From Saturnia japonica (lineage: Eukaryota; Arthropoda; Insecta; Lepidoptera; Saturniidae), in contig CM065328.1 of assembly GCA_033032175.1 (NCBI GenBank), positions 12,090,690 to 12,154,689 of the forward strand: a stretch of 64,000 nt of DNA, given 5' to 3'. Made by a program: the position numbers and the translations under genes. Shown here one piece after another: positions 12,101-27,100 of this stretch. A model generated the notes under the pieces. That model was not told where the DNA came from and did not search any database. It saw only the letters and a program-made list of their open reading frames with translations. Numbering within the stretch: the first letter of the stretch is position 1; each line of letters opens with the position of its first letter.

Positions 12101-15100
12101 CATCCAAGAGACGTGGTGTACCCTGATGAGCAATGAACGAGGAAATGTCGATAACGGGGTGATAGTGACTGGGTCGCGACCACTACGTGATGAAAAGTCC
12201 GTCACAGTGACTCGGTTTCGGGATCAGCCTGAACATATCCAGTTAAATTATTGCAAGCCGGAAAGACGACGGTGACCGTCGAAGGATCACGATCTCTCGG
12301 TGGTCGCCGTTGTATAAGGATTGTACTGTATAGAATGTGCTTCTATAAAAAAAAAATCAACCAATATTTTCATGTCTCAGTGTCTCGATCGAGTATAAAA
12401 AATAAACATTTCTTATTGTAACGAACCTGCGCCGCTCTGAAGTCCCTCGAGACCAGCGACAAGGTCCGTTGTTTGTGCTGGTACCTCAGCACCGATATAG
12501 ACTTGTAGACATCAGCGACCAATATCAAATTCTTTACGGCCATCATCCGATGCACGTATATCTGCGTGTCTATGAAAGCCACGCCCACTAAATCGTTGTC
12601 CTTCAGTTGCCATATGTAAATCTGTACAGATGACAACATACAAAACAAAATTTAACAGAAAAGAAAACCAAATTTAATGAATACGAAGGTCCAATGCTAA
12701 TTCATTTAAAATGAAAAAGATTCATCTAAATAGGTTCATAAACAAAATAGTTATGGCTGAACATACATTATAAAATATACATTGGAAATGAGAATCTCCT
12801 CCTTTTTTTAGATCCTTCGATTTTACCCAGTAGGGGTAATCACCCCCAGGTTCGGAACAAAGGCTATAGAACAATTATACCCCATTCATCAATTGCAACT
12901 CATTCGTCAATTTTACCTCATTCGCAAATTTTACCCCATTCATTAATTTCCCCTATTCAACAATATTATCCTGTAGAATAATTTTAGTGCAGTCATCAAT
13001 TTTAACCTATTCACAAATTTTACCCCCATCCTAGTTATAGCTTAATAATACATACCTTCTGCCCAACAGCGGATATCAGGAAGCCCAGTACTTGTGTGAG
13101 CGCAGTGACCGGCCCCTTCTGTTCCTTCGCGTACAGCTCCTTGAACCGGTTCTTGGTTAACGGCTGCCCGGGTTCCGGCACCACGTCTATTATATCGTAT
13201 ATTATTATCTGTGAATGTTATTTCAAACTACATCAATGTGTTTTCTATCATGTTAGGACTAACTATGACACTACATCTTTATGATTCCGTTTTCAAAGGA
13301 GACTTATTGCTAACCTTACCACTAAAGCCGAACAGAGCAGAGTTTAGACATTTATGCAATCCTATTGGTCGAAATTTGCACAGTTCAGCTCCTCTCCGCT
13401 CCAGTGGACAGGCAGCCTTAGTGGTCTTTTGAACCGTAATAGATAGCTCGTTGAAACTTCCACAGGATATATGTTATTACAACAGATGCCTTATTATAAT
13501 AAAAAACAAAAAGGAAATTATGAATAATGATTCTCATACAAGAAAATACTTTCTATTTACTTATATTTAGCTTCATCTTAATACAATATTGATACAAAAA
13601 AAAAACATTTTTTTAGGGGATAGAACGGAATCTTCTCTAGGCATGTCTTACACGCTTCTCTCTCATCTATCCGTCTCTGTTTTTAACTAAAACCACAAAA
13701 GCTGTAATTTGGAAACCTTTCTAGAACTCTTTATATCCCCATATAAATTTACAGTAATTAAGAAAGACATGGTTGACCTTCCTACTTCCATTAGATGGAA
13801 TGTTACCAGCATAATAACAAAAAAGGGATAGAATACTGACCCGTCCCCTGGAAGTGATATCTTCGCTGTAGTTGTAGTTAGTTCCTATTGCTATGTAACC
13901 TCTAAGTCCAGACCTGAAGGTGCACATAAATCAAATAATAACAAACATGGGCCGTAATTAGGCATAGACAATAATCACGTGTTTGGACGTATACAAATAA
14001 ATAAAATTGAAGTGTCGATTTGCAATTTCAAAATAACATTTTTTTTATTATTATATTTATAGCAAAAAAAAACATTTCTAAAATTATTGTCCGTATATCT
14101 GTCTGTTTGTTCCGGCTAATCTCCGAAACTGTATTGATCGATTTTGACGGGACTGGCAGACAGATCATGTTATAAGGAGTAACTTAAGTTACTTATAATT
14201 TAGAAAAAAATAATTAGGCGCCTAAATGGCTTACGCTTAGTAAACCATAAGAAATATATAAAATGTATGTACTACATAATTGTAGAGGTTAGAAACGCCT
14301 CAAAAAAAGCCAGCGAGAGTATATATCTATCTTCCAAGGATCACCTACTATAAGCATGTATGTTTTTAAAATAACCGGGAGTGGGAGCTAGCACGATTTG
14401 CACTTGTGTCCGATCGACGGCATTCTGTAGTACATGCGAGCGGTGCCGCGGGCGCAGCTACTATACAACAAACTATAAAACTTTTTGCATTCTTTAACAA
14501 ATTCGTTGATGACATTAAAAAAACTTTTAACATATGTACAGCTAAACATTACATGATTCACAACAAAAAATGTAATCCTCACATAGTCCCCTCGTAGGAG
14601 AGAGAGACGTTCTTCAGGCACGTCACGTGCTCCCAATCCTCGAGCTCGATCCTCGTGTTGGGGATTATCTCCCAAGAAACGGGGGAAAACAGAGTCACCG
14701 AGAATCGATCCTGCATCGGGTAAGGGAATCTGGAATTATTTAAATTATAACGTTTTAATCAATGATATTATAATATTTACAAGAAGCAGGTATGCTACTA
14801 CTGAAGCGCGCGCAAATTAATGACTTGAATCGTATAAGTGATAATTGTTTTTTTTTTTAATCCGTTATGTGTTTAGAAAGTGTACCAATTATTATGCTAA
14901 AGTTAATAAAACCACGTGTAAGTACGCAATTTTTTTAATATTATTAGTGTATTTCTATTATTTTTAAACAATCGGTAAATCATTTATATTGAAAGAGCGA
15001 TAAGGATGCATCCACTCCAAACATTTGCAGCGCTATTGCTCGAATGATAGCTATCTCTTTCACTTACACTCTTTTCGTATAGTTTGCGCTAGTCATTAGT

Positions 15101-18100
15101 TCGTTCAACTGTCACGCGACGAGACTTTCGACGTCAAATACAATGAAGGTAACATATCTGTGTATACATATAATATCATCATCACCGGCATAAACGTTAA
15201 TCCAACATTTAATCTCCTAAATATGGTATCTTTCAGAATAAGCTATAAACATAAAGAACACAAGAAAAAAAATTGCATTCTAAAAGGAAAAACAAATATG
15301 CGTATTTCTATTTACACTCATCTCTACTAGTCCTCGACAAAGACGGCATGATACTAGGGAGATAGCTCGTAGATTGTAGCTTGACTTTTAGCGTTTTACA
15401 GGTTACAAATTTGGCGAGTGGGCACAGGTATTGCACAATATAATTCCGCCCAACCCGTTCCACCGCAAGACATGTGGTGGACATTCCCCTAATTCGCACG
15501 AAGCAGTTCGCTCGTCAATCATTATGCGAACGGCTAATGCACACTCCAAGCATCAGTGTATCTGCCCAGCTACACCTCGGGAGTCTTCAAGCGAAGAGTG
15601 GACAAGCATTTGATAGGTAAGCACGATCTATCGACAGCCACACTTTTACTTAACATCAGTTAAGATCGGGGCCAAGCGCTTAACTGTATATTATTAAACA
15701 AACTAAATGATTATAAAGGAAACAAACACTGTACCGCAACTAAAACACTTGAGTAAAAAATATTCTGCTTTTCTTTTTTCATTTGATCGCCAGACGTCGT
15801 ACTTAAATATTATATAGCCTATGTCACTTCCACAATTAACGACGAATCTAACAAAACCTTGTATGCTAAAATCTATCCAGCCGTTTTGGCTACAGAGGGT
15901 GCCAAAGAAATAAAAATACATACACTTGAAAAACATAACCCTACTTTTTCGCAGTAGGGTAAAACATAACCATCCTTTTCCGCAGTCAGGTAAAAACATA
16001 ACCCTCCTTTTTCGCAATCAGGTAAAAACATACCCCTTCCTTTTCGTAGTCGGGTAAAAACAATCATGGACTCACCTGTCTCCCTTATTTTCCGTCGATT
16101 TCTCCTTGTCCTCACCGTTGAACTTGTAATAGGCGGTGGTCGGCTGGTGAGTGGACGCGACCAAGCAGTAGGTCTTCGACTCGAGGTGGTAGGTCACGAA
16201 GTGGGGGGTCATACGTATCGGCACCTTCCTGACAGGCCACCACGCGTCGTATGACAAGTGTGTCGGCAACGTGCTAATACGCAACTCGGACTGAAGGAGC
16301 AAAGTTTATTTTTGAAGTGAAAACTTCTAGAGAGTTCGTGTCATCTCACGTCACCGCCATGTAACAGTATATCTGTAGCTATAATTGTAAATTATATTAT
16401 ATTACCTTTTCAATTGGAAGTTCCAAAGTTTTTTTTTTGCAAACGAGCAATGTACGATATAAATAAAATAAGAAATAAAATCGTTCTCGGGCGTTCGCGA
16501 TTATATTATTGCATTTTATTTGATTCCCAGACGTCGAACAAAAATTTTATGTAGCCTATGTCGCTTCCACAATTAAGACGAATCTAATGACGCCTCGTAT
16601 GCTAAAATCCATCAAGCCGTTTAGGCTACAGAGCGTGACAAAGAAACAGACATACATACGCTCGAAAAACATAACTCTTTTTCGCAGTCGGGTAAATGAA
16701 AATTACCTTAGCATTGAAGTAGAGCAAGCCGTGGGGGCAGTTGGTGTTGTTGAAAGGCGCGAACGCGGAGAGGGGCGGATGCTCGACTTGTAGGGGATGC
16801 ACGCGTAGCTCACCTCTAGCGGACATCAGCACCACGTACGGCGTCCAACCGCACACCACCACGCCGTTGTAGCCGCACACGTTACCTAAACAACCCATCC
16901 CATCTCAGCTCTTGTACTCGATTTGGCGTAATATGGATTTATTAGGTTATGCTTTAGTCTGCCTGTCCACTAAAGCTGAGCGGAGTGGAGATGTGAAAAT
17001 TTCGACCGATAGAACTGCTTCTCTTCATTTTTATGCATTTCTATTGGTCAAAACTTCCACAGCTCCGCTTCATCGAACAGGCAACTTGAGAGGTTGGAAA
17101 TATTGCAATGGTCCTTGTTGGAAATGTAGTTTCATTTAACTCGCTCGCTAAAATTGCTTAATGAGGGCGAGAGCGGTTGAGTCACTAGGGGTTGCACGTG
17201 GGGGAAAGAAGCGCCGGCGCACGCCCTCGCAACCTAGCAGCCGCTTTCGCCGGTCAGTCTGTTGACTGCTACCACGAGCATCCCGCGTTTTGTTTGTTGA
17301 GCGCACGTAATTGCGTAATTGGAATTTGTTGGTGTTATTCAGTTTGGATTTTCTTTGTATTGTATAACTTTGAGTTGTGTCTCGGGAGTTTTGGTGAACT
17401 GTTGCTTACGGCGCCAGTACTATGCTGTGCGATTTGAGGCTGAAACACACACACTTGCATAAAGTTCACTCCACCCACATACTTCACATTACACGGTCCA
17501 GGTCGACGAGGTAGCAATCAGGAATACCGCCCGTGCCTAACAAAGGTAAGTCTTGTAATTATACAGCTGCGTATCGCAGCTCTAGTTTCGGGAATAATAG
17601 CAATGCGCCAATAATTTTCTAGAGCTCAGCGATTACGTCACGCAAATTGTACTTCGCGAATATTCTCAAACAGTACACGGTACACGCTAAGCCTAGTGGA
17701 AGACTGGCTCTCAAGTGCAACTGCCGGAACACACCTATGGTGCTTGACGACAGATTTTCAACTTGTGGATGGTACAGACCACTGACTGAACCATCGTTAC
17801 AAAAAATTCAAGTGAGATTATAATGAAATTATAAATTGATGAAGACTTCAGAGTATTATCTATTTCTGCTAGACATAACATATCTATCGCAAAGTATCAC
17901 TCACTTAAGATGTTGTGATAAGTATACAGTCTAGGTAACCGCTAAACTAGCCTTAAGATTATATGTAATACATTATTGTGCAATTTCATAAATAAATAAA
18001 TAATAAGATTTCTGATTTCACGGCTTATATATTTTTTTACTCGAGCCTTGTGAATTCTCGAATGGTGTTCCTGGGAATTATCGAAATTTCAAGAAATTTC

Positions 18101-21100
18101 TAAAACTTTTAAATCTACCTATTGTGACTGGTTAACTGTAACTGGTTAACTGGTTATTGTGACTGTCTTAAATTTATTCGGTAAACAATAAAACTATGAT
18201 TAACCTTTAAAATAGATCAGAATAGGATTAGAGTAATAAATCGAAAACTAAATGGGAAATCCTTAAACCCATTCGTCTCTGTTCTCGTTTCGAGTAAGGC
18301 AAGGTTTCCCGGGAATTCTCACTCCGAGAAGTCTCAACCAGAGTTCCTAGTATACACTCAAGATAACACTTAAGTATAAAAAGGCTAGGATACAAAGAAA
18401 TCTCTCCACTTGGATCAGTCCGTCTGGTGGAATATCTCCACCCTACAGAACATTGCCGCCAAACAACTTAGTGTTGTTTTTCTGCGGTGTGTCACAACAA
18501 CTTTCGTGTTACAAGCCCTATAGGCTATGTTAACCACTTACCACCAGGCGGATCGTACGCTGATTTGTCACCTTAGTTATTATATTAAAAGAGCATACGA
18601 CTACAGTAGTTTTACTAAAACAAAAACGTGTGGAGTCAGTCCACACATGGTAAAAGTGAAACCTTCACAAAACAAATATATCATTAATTCTCTCTAAATT
18701 TGCGAGACTCGGATCTATCGACCACTCGTACTGTACATACAACAGTGCATACAAGTCTAGCCGTCACACCTCTAGTCCAATTCCACGAAGATCATAATCG
18801 TGAAAAGCAAGACTTGCATTAACCGTGTATACTTTTATCTCATTCTCGCGCCGGCTAAATCCTAGAGATGTATGTGTTTGTCTCTTTTTAGTTTCGCATT
18901 TTCGTTGATATATATAGTAGCAAAGCAAATTGATTGTACTGTCCGTGATGGCAAGCACGTCGTCGCCGCTGTCATGCCGGCCTGGAATATTTAACTGGAT
19001 ACGCACATTCTGATCCCGACACGCGACACGAAAAAGCGAGTCACTATGACGGACTTTTCACCACATGCATGGTGGTCGCGACCCGGTCACTACCACTCCG
19101 CTATCGACATTACTCAGCAGGGTGTACCACGTGCAGGTGAGATTGCCTTGGGCGTCTCAGTGCTGAAAATGTAATTCGATACCCCCTTACACCCTTTTCA
19201 TCGAGAAATTTTCACTTCAGAAATAGACAAAGACACTTACTGAAATATCGTAGTTGTCGTACGGCATCTTTGAGAGATGCGATCTCGTAGTTGTCGTCTG
19301 TGGCGGGCGTCCCGGGCATGTAACCGAACGGGAACGGCACGTTCATCCGGGAGAAACGCATCTTCAAGTTACCACGGGGGTACTTGTAAGCCTGGAAACC
19401 AACCGGGAGTTGTCAATATATTTCAGAAATAAAGTTAATCTATACCAATATTATAAAGAGAAAAAAGGTTATATTTTAAAAATTTAAAAAAAAATTAAAA
19501 ATCTTTCACCAATATAAAGCTACATTATCAGCGAGTAACATAGGCTATATTATAATTTAAAAATTTAATTTATTCCTCATAAACATGTCGATAGTTTTAC
19601 ATAAAGTAAAAAAATAATTACATACACGGGTGCGTTAGCGATGTTCGTCGTATGAAATTAACACGGGTGAAACCGTAAGGCACAGCTAGTTATTTATATT
19701 ATAGGTCCATTGATAAAAAGTTAAAAACCTTAAAATAATACAAATATATTTTTAACTAGAATAAGAAACCAACTTTCATGATTTTTAGGCGTTCCCCAGA
19801 GTATCATCAAAGTACAACGTTCAATGTTAATGAAATTAAAATGGGACCACCCTTGAGGTATGGGTATATACTAATTACTAATACTAATTTAGTACCGTTG
19901 TGATTTGAAACTATAGGAAATGAAAGAGCGATACTAATAAGCAATTTTTCACGAAAAAGAAAACCGACTTTAGTGTTTTCGAAGAGTTCCCTGGTGTATC
20001 TTCGAAGCTGAAGGTTCAATGCCGATGAACTTAAAATAAGACCACCCGTGAGGTATCCCCATTCCAACAAAAAAAAGAATCATCTAAATCGATTCATAAA
20101 CAAAGAAGTTATGTCTGAACATTCATAAAAAAAATATATTCGAACTGAGTAGCCTACGTCTTTTGTTGGAGTCGGTTAAGAAAATCGATTTATCACTATG
20201 TGTATGGTGGTTGCGATCCCTACCAATCCCCTTTTAATGTATCCATGTTTTGACATGAAACTTTTAAATAATCCAGTTAAACATTGGGGCCAAAGAGTCA
20301 CCACACCTACACAGCGGGACTCGAAAAACCTGAAGCTTATAACCAAGTGAATTTATGTTAAACATACCTGGTATATCATAAGCTGGTCATCAAAGCGCAT
20401 CATCAGAATAACCCTGGAGCCTTTATGACCGAGTCCAACTACGCAGAGCTCCTTCAGCTTCTCCACGTCAGCGCTGTGAGTCGGTGTATTGAACTCCTCG
20501 TTTTCCAACGGGTTCGATACAATCGGTACCGATTCCAGACTGTCCGCTAATATCTGAAAATAATCCAACTCTGTAAATCGTTACGAGAATTGACTAATGG
20601 CTAATCTATATACATATTATAAAACTCAACGTCTCCGTCTATCCGTTTATGTTCTTTTCACGCAAAAACCAATAATCCGATTTACACAATTTTTGAAGTG
20701 AAAACTTCTATAGGAAGGTTTGGATAGGGAGTAGATTCATGAAGTCGTCATCGACATGGTAACGTGACGTGTTAACGATTATCAAAAAATATTTTCTTAT
20801 GGTTACACAATTATATTTTACAAAGCAAGTATTTCTTATCTCAAATTATATTTGTATTTTCTTAATTCTATTATTAATATTAAAAATAGCTACGTCTATT
20901 ATTATTATTAGTTCTATCATTTAAAGTTCAGGAAAAATATTTATAGTTTTAAGTTTTCACTTCTGTTGGCAGTCCTCATGACTGCTTTGAAATTTTTTAA
21001 ATGTAATTCGTAGCTATATTATCTGGCCAGGTTATCTATAATATAATAAAGCAGAAGAGTTTTTTTATTTGTTTGATTTAAACACGCCAATCTCTGGGAC

Positions 21101-24100
21101 TATCAATCGGTTTCGAAAAATCGATTAGTATAGGCTATATAACTCTCAGTTAGTTTTAAATATAAATTTTTGACAAGTAAATCGGAAAAGAAAGCGCTCC
21201 CGAACTGCTTTATCGCATAAATGCTTGTTGCACGAAGTCGAAAATAGCCGATTTCCCTCTTTAGCTCGATGTGTATTATTTATAGGCGGTAACTGTGAGT
21301 ACATGACTGTAAATTTGGTAAGCATCAACCAATCAGCGCGCTCGGAGAGTCAACAATTAAGACGTGATTGGTAGAACTCGAAACCCTACAAACGTGACCC
21401 GGACGGATTCGAGCCTCATATATTTTCACGCACGGTCAGCTATATCTTCTTTCCAAGGCACAGGTTCGACCGTGTATGGAATGCTGTTATATAAAAGAAA
21501 CTTCTGCCCTAATGTAACTCACCTTGTTCCCAATGCAGGCGTCCCTGACGAGGAAACTCAGCCTCATCTCGGGCAGCGAGTAAATCTCCATATTGCCGTT
21601 ATCCCTCACGCAGAACAACCAATACGTGGGTTTCACTTCAGCCAGGTACTTCTTCCACCACCTTGATATTCGACGGGGGACTCCCGGATTTTTAGATTGT
21701 TCCGCCAACATTATCTACAGTCGCGAAATAAATTAATTATTGTTATTTATTATATACTGAAGCAATGATGACTCAGTTGATACCGTATACGGACTCCGCG
21801 CCGATCGACGTGAGTTCGAACCCCTGCGATGAGCCTGAGCGCCCGGTGAAGGAAAACATCGTGATGAAACCATAGCACCGTGGTAATTTTTTCTAATGTC
21901 GCCATACAATAATAGGTATGTTCCAGCAGCTGCACTTGAGAGCCAACTTTCCACTAGGCTTAGCGTGCTACCATCTTGGGCCACGTCGACACTTTAAGAT
22001 CAGGTGGGTTTGTGGGCATAACGCTAAACCTATAACGATAAAAAAAATACCACCCGCGATTTCGTTCGAGTTAATCTATAGCCTAAACTATAGATCGTTT
22101 GTTTGTTTGTTTAAACACAATAATCTCTGGAACTACCAGTCAGAATTGAAATATTCTTTTTACATTTTATACCCTATTTATTGAGGAAGGTTTTAGACTA
22201 TTTAAAATCACGCTTCAGACATTAGGAGCGGAGCAGTGACCATAAACGTCAAATCAGTAGGCAAGTGGTTATCATATCGTCTATGAAACAGGCATGTACA
22301 ATCGAAATCTAACGCGTGTAAATCCGCGGGGTGTGACTAGTCCTATATAAATATGTATCGATTAAGTAACTGACGCGTGATAGAATACAAACAATGTAAC
22401 ACAGCTGTCATGTTAGTTAAACAAATTCAGATAGCATTCCTAATGAACAATTTTTTAACGAAATAATTAACTTTAAACTATTACTTTTGTCTATGTTTCG
22501 ACAATAAATAGCGGGGTGCATTCGCTGTAAAAAGATGTTTGAATCATTAGTTCTGATGAAGAAATAATGGAGACACGGCGTTGCCAAGAAAAAAACACCT
22601 TTTAGAAATAAAAAAAATATATATTTTCAGGTCACGTGCGGTAGAAGAAAATACCTTCAGAAAACATAAAAATATCTTCTTTAAAATCTTAAGACTCGGA
22701 GCTATAGACCATTCGTACTGTACATACAACAGTGAGTACAAGTCTTGTCGTCACTCCGCTAGGCCATTTCAACGAATATCGAAAATCAGGAAAATCTGGA
22801 CTCGCATTAACCGTATAAAACGTATTTATCTTATTAGATTTTATAAATGAATGTGATTGTCTCTTTTATTAATGTCGCTTTTACGTTTCATCGAATTTTA
22901 AATTAGGACGCTGCTAAAAAAGTTTTCTCTTCATTAACGATTTATATTTGGGCTAAACTCACGCTCGCCATCGAAGCCGGGGTCTGGTCCCCTCCATATA
23001 GCAGTTCGTCTTCGTCGTTCAGCTCGTAGACCGCACCCGGTTTGAAACCTTCGGCTTTCACGTTTTTCCCCTTAATTTTACCAGTGAATTCACCTTTCAC
23101 CTTGATAAATGCAATAATTGTAAATTAGTTAAAAATTTTAAAAAATTGTGATAGTTAATAGAGGAGTAAGATGACGATGGAGAAGTTACCTGGACGTTCT
23201 CAGCATCAGGCGGGGAGAAGAGTCCGCTCAGGTCACGGTAGGGCGCCGCGCGGACCAGCGGGGGCTTCGCGGGCACTCCCTGCCGCGTCGGAGCCAGCCG
23301 CCCGGATGTCTGCGCACATAAACATTTCATTATCAACCTTACTAAAGTTTAAAATATTGCTGTCTCTGTCTATCCCTTGTAAATCCAAAACACGTAAAAC
23401 GGGTTAGGAATTTGAATATGGAGTAAATACTAAAAAATGCCCTAGTGCCATTAAGTTCCGTGTCTCAATATCTGCACATGAAATTCAACATTAACTCTAA
23501 TTTTTTTATATTGTTACGACCTGTTACAACCCGATTAAAAAAATAGAAAAATCCTGTTTCCGAAATATCTCGAAGCAACTACAAACTTCGAAATAATGTT
23601 CGCATCGTGAACAACCGCGGCGCATGTTTGTGTAAACATCGCAGTTTACACACATATGTATAGGGCTTATCGCCTCGATTACGTCATTGAGTAGGCATAG
23701 AAACAAAACGCCAAGAAAGTTAGCGATGATTCACGATTTTTCTGCGATCGTTTAGTGTACGTATTTAAGCGGCTCAAGCGCAGCGCCGAGGCAGTTCAGT
23801 TTTGAATTATAAAGCGATGAAAGGAAGCGAAACCACAGTGCAATAAATAACAGTGTTGTGCTGTGTAGAATTCGAATAAAACTTCTTCACGCCAATCATC
23901 GGCCTTTTTATTACCCACGGGTGTAACAATATAGATGTGGGCAGGCGGACATTTCATAAAGCTCTGCCACCATGATATGGTTTCATCACGATTTTTGATG
24001 TGAAACATCTATAGGCGAGGGTAAACCAGATTGTTGGCGTGGCGATACAGGCCGTGGCGACGCATCGCCACGCTATATATTCTTTAATTTTTAGTGTTCT

Positions 24101-27100
24101 TTCGTTCTTTCTTTTATTCACTAAGATTTTTCACATCTATCGGGCGTCCCGTGACAGCCAACTTTATTTCCTTTACCGAAAGCTCAGGGACGCGTAGATC
24201 AACGCCGTGTCCGGACACGCTACCACTGAGCCATATTCAACGTTTAAGCTCTTAAGTTAAACGAAGTAAGGCACAGAGAAATTTCTTTGGAGATTTCTCT
24301 TTATTTGGGGCAGCCCGGCTGGTGGAATGCCTTCGCCTTACAGAAAGTTGCAGTCAAATAACCTCGTGTTCCTGTGGTGAGTAGTTTCCAGAGCTCCTTA
24401 GGCTACCTTATGGGTATTCAAAGTCAGCAACGAGTCAGCTATACCTATGGTATTGTAAGCGTCGATAGGCGGGCCGTATGCTTGTTTGAAACATTAGGGA
24501 CACGTCGATCGACACTCGTGTCCGTACACGCTATCACTGATCCACCATTTCTATACTTAACGGTTAAGGCATTTCACAATAAGTCATCGACTTACCACTC
24601 CATCCTTTCCTTTAAACTCCCTGAGCGCCAGAACGACGGCTCGCCCACAACTAGACACGACGCACAGATAGGGGTCCGCGGTGGCAGCGTACTGCGCCGT
24701 CCACTCCAGCTGCATCGATTGGATCTGGACTCCGTCTGGGGAAGACGAAACAATTCCATCACAAATCCAAACAAAATCAACTAAAAGCTACCAAATGTGT
24801 ATTTTAGAGATGTAGCATAACTTAAAGTGGAATTTGATTTTAAGTACAACGGCCTACGATCAAATCATTAATTTTCGATTCGTACGATTAATACGATAAA
24901 TTTTCGATTTCTCGGTTTTATTATTTTGGTTTACTCTAGTTTTAAGTAACATAGAAAGTAACGCTGCAATTAGTAAGAAAAAAAACAAGAGTACTCATTG
25001 AATAGACCAAGTTATTTAGGATTTTATCGTGCAAAATGTCTATATCGTTTACCAGTATAAGAATGTTTATATTTATGATAAATGATAGTCGAAATGCATG
25101 TTTTTATAAGACAAACATCTTAGCATTCCATGGATTCACCGTGTGGGCGCCGGGTCCATCGTGTAGCAGACAGAGGGAATACGAGCAGTCCCCGAGACTT
25201 GCGACCCAGGTGTAGGTTTAAGGGACCCCCTTATGATGCACATCAGCGCTCACCTTGACTGCCCGCGATACCCTCCCTGCCAAGCCAGATTTGGTAAAAG
25301 CCTGTTAACGCTTTTAGATACCCGTTCTAAAATAGAACTTACTGCAGTTCTCGACAGGCCGAGGTCTTTTAGCAAGTTATAGAGAAATTTCGCTGGAATA
25401 CCTCTCGCTTTCACTTCCACCGCATATAAGATAACCGCATAACCGTTTTTGGTTAACTCGTTACATAGATCGTAATATTTAATCATTTTTATTGCGTGGT
25501 CTTTAGGTATATTAGTTTCCCACGGTACAGTTAGCTCTACAAGTTCTTTAGTTAATAATATAGTCAAGTCACAATTTACACGACGTAAAAGATAGTTCCA
25601 TAGATCATATCTATTATCATAAATTGTTAGGACCTGGAAGCACTTGTTTTGTTAGTTTCTTTTTACAAGAATTTCCTCCAATCGACGACAACAAACGACG
25701 TGGTAGTGAGGCACAAACGAGACAATCATAAACACGTCAAATTGGACTGTTCGAGAATACCCACGAACGAAACGCTTTGGTGCAATGCAAAATGAAGTTA
25801 CATTTGCAACAAGGATAGACAAGAATAGAAATGCATACAAATCAAGAGATGCAGTTCTATCGGTCGAAATTTTCACAGCTCCACTCCGCTCAGCTTTAGT
25901 GGACAGGCCGACTAAAGCATAACGCTAAATTTATAAATAACTAAAAATAACACACGTACTCTTGATCAACCTGATCGCCATTGTTGTCACCTGCACCATG
26001 AACTTGGAATTGCCCAGGTTGCCCGCGAATATCGTCGGAGCGCTCGACATGAACCCGGAGTTGTCGACTTCGTTTATCTCCTGACCGGTTTGTAGCACCT
26101 TCGAACACACAAGCGCAATTGTATTGTTACAGAAGTACCTAAGTTTCTAAGTACGTAACTACTTAGAAATTGAAATTATGCTAGTTAAATAATCCCTCAC
26201 CATAGTTGAATCTTCCTGCGTAAGTATCAGATACGCATGACTCCCTTCGGTCTCTCTCGCACCGTCAGGACTCTCTCCCAGCACCGACCACATGTCTATG
26301 CAACCTGAGAAACGATATCTTAATACCTTATAATATAATATTTTATAACCGACCGAAAATTCGGTTTCGGTTTCGGCCAGTTTCGGACGAAAATCGGCCC
26401 AAACTTCTAAGTTGGCGAAAGTCGGTGTTCGTGAATTGTCGCGTGTCTTCGGCTAACTTCGGAATAATTCGTGGCTCACATTGGACGACAAGCCACACAG
26501 CGAAGCATCATCGATTTATGGTTAACATATTCAGCTCCAAAGGAAACACAAGCCTTTCTTTAAAAAAACCTTTCTTTTTTTATTACATATGACATAAATT
26601 ATTGTTTTTTATTTAAATTTAATTTAGCTGTCTGTATATGTGCAAAATATAGTAAAAATACACTTAATTACAGTATACAATAAAAAATTTAACATGTCTA
26701 AATTAAATTTCGGTTTCGGCCCACCTGGTAAATTGAAAGCCGTGATCAACTGCGGCCTGACCGTCCTCTGCAGAACAGTGAGCGCACCGTTCTTACCACG
26801 GCCGCTGCACGTCACCAGCTCCACCAGCGGGTTCTCTTGCTGCCGACTGTAATCCTCCGAGAGCAACTGCGGCTCGCCCATCGATACGTCACCTATCGGG
26901 CATATGTTCAGCAACGAGTCACATACCTGAGTGAAGAAAGAAAAAATTGCATGTGAAATTCACTATTCTCGAATATTAAAGAAATGTCTAGAAAAGTATA
27001 GAATTCTCTATGACAATTATTAAGAAAACGTATCGCGGCCGGGCGGAACATGCACACATTCAAAGTAAAGTTACTTTAAATTTACTTAGAATATTATATA

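Noticed and set aside
21364..21666. Plus-strand frame of 100 codons
   Set aside because: Antisense shadow of CPSF1 exon 16.
24374..24784. Plus-strand frame of 136 codons
   Set aside because: It lies antisense over CPSF1 exon 13 and a repeat, and its translation shows no known domain.
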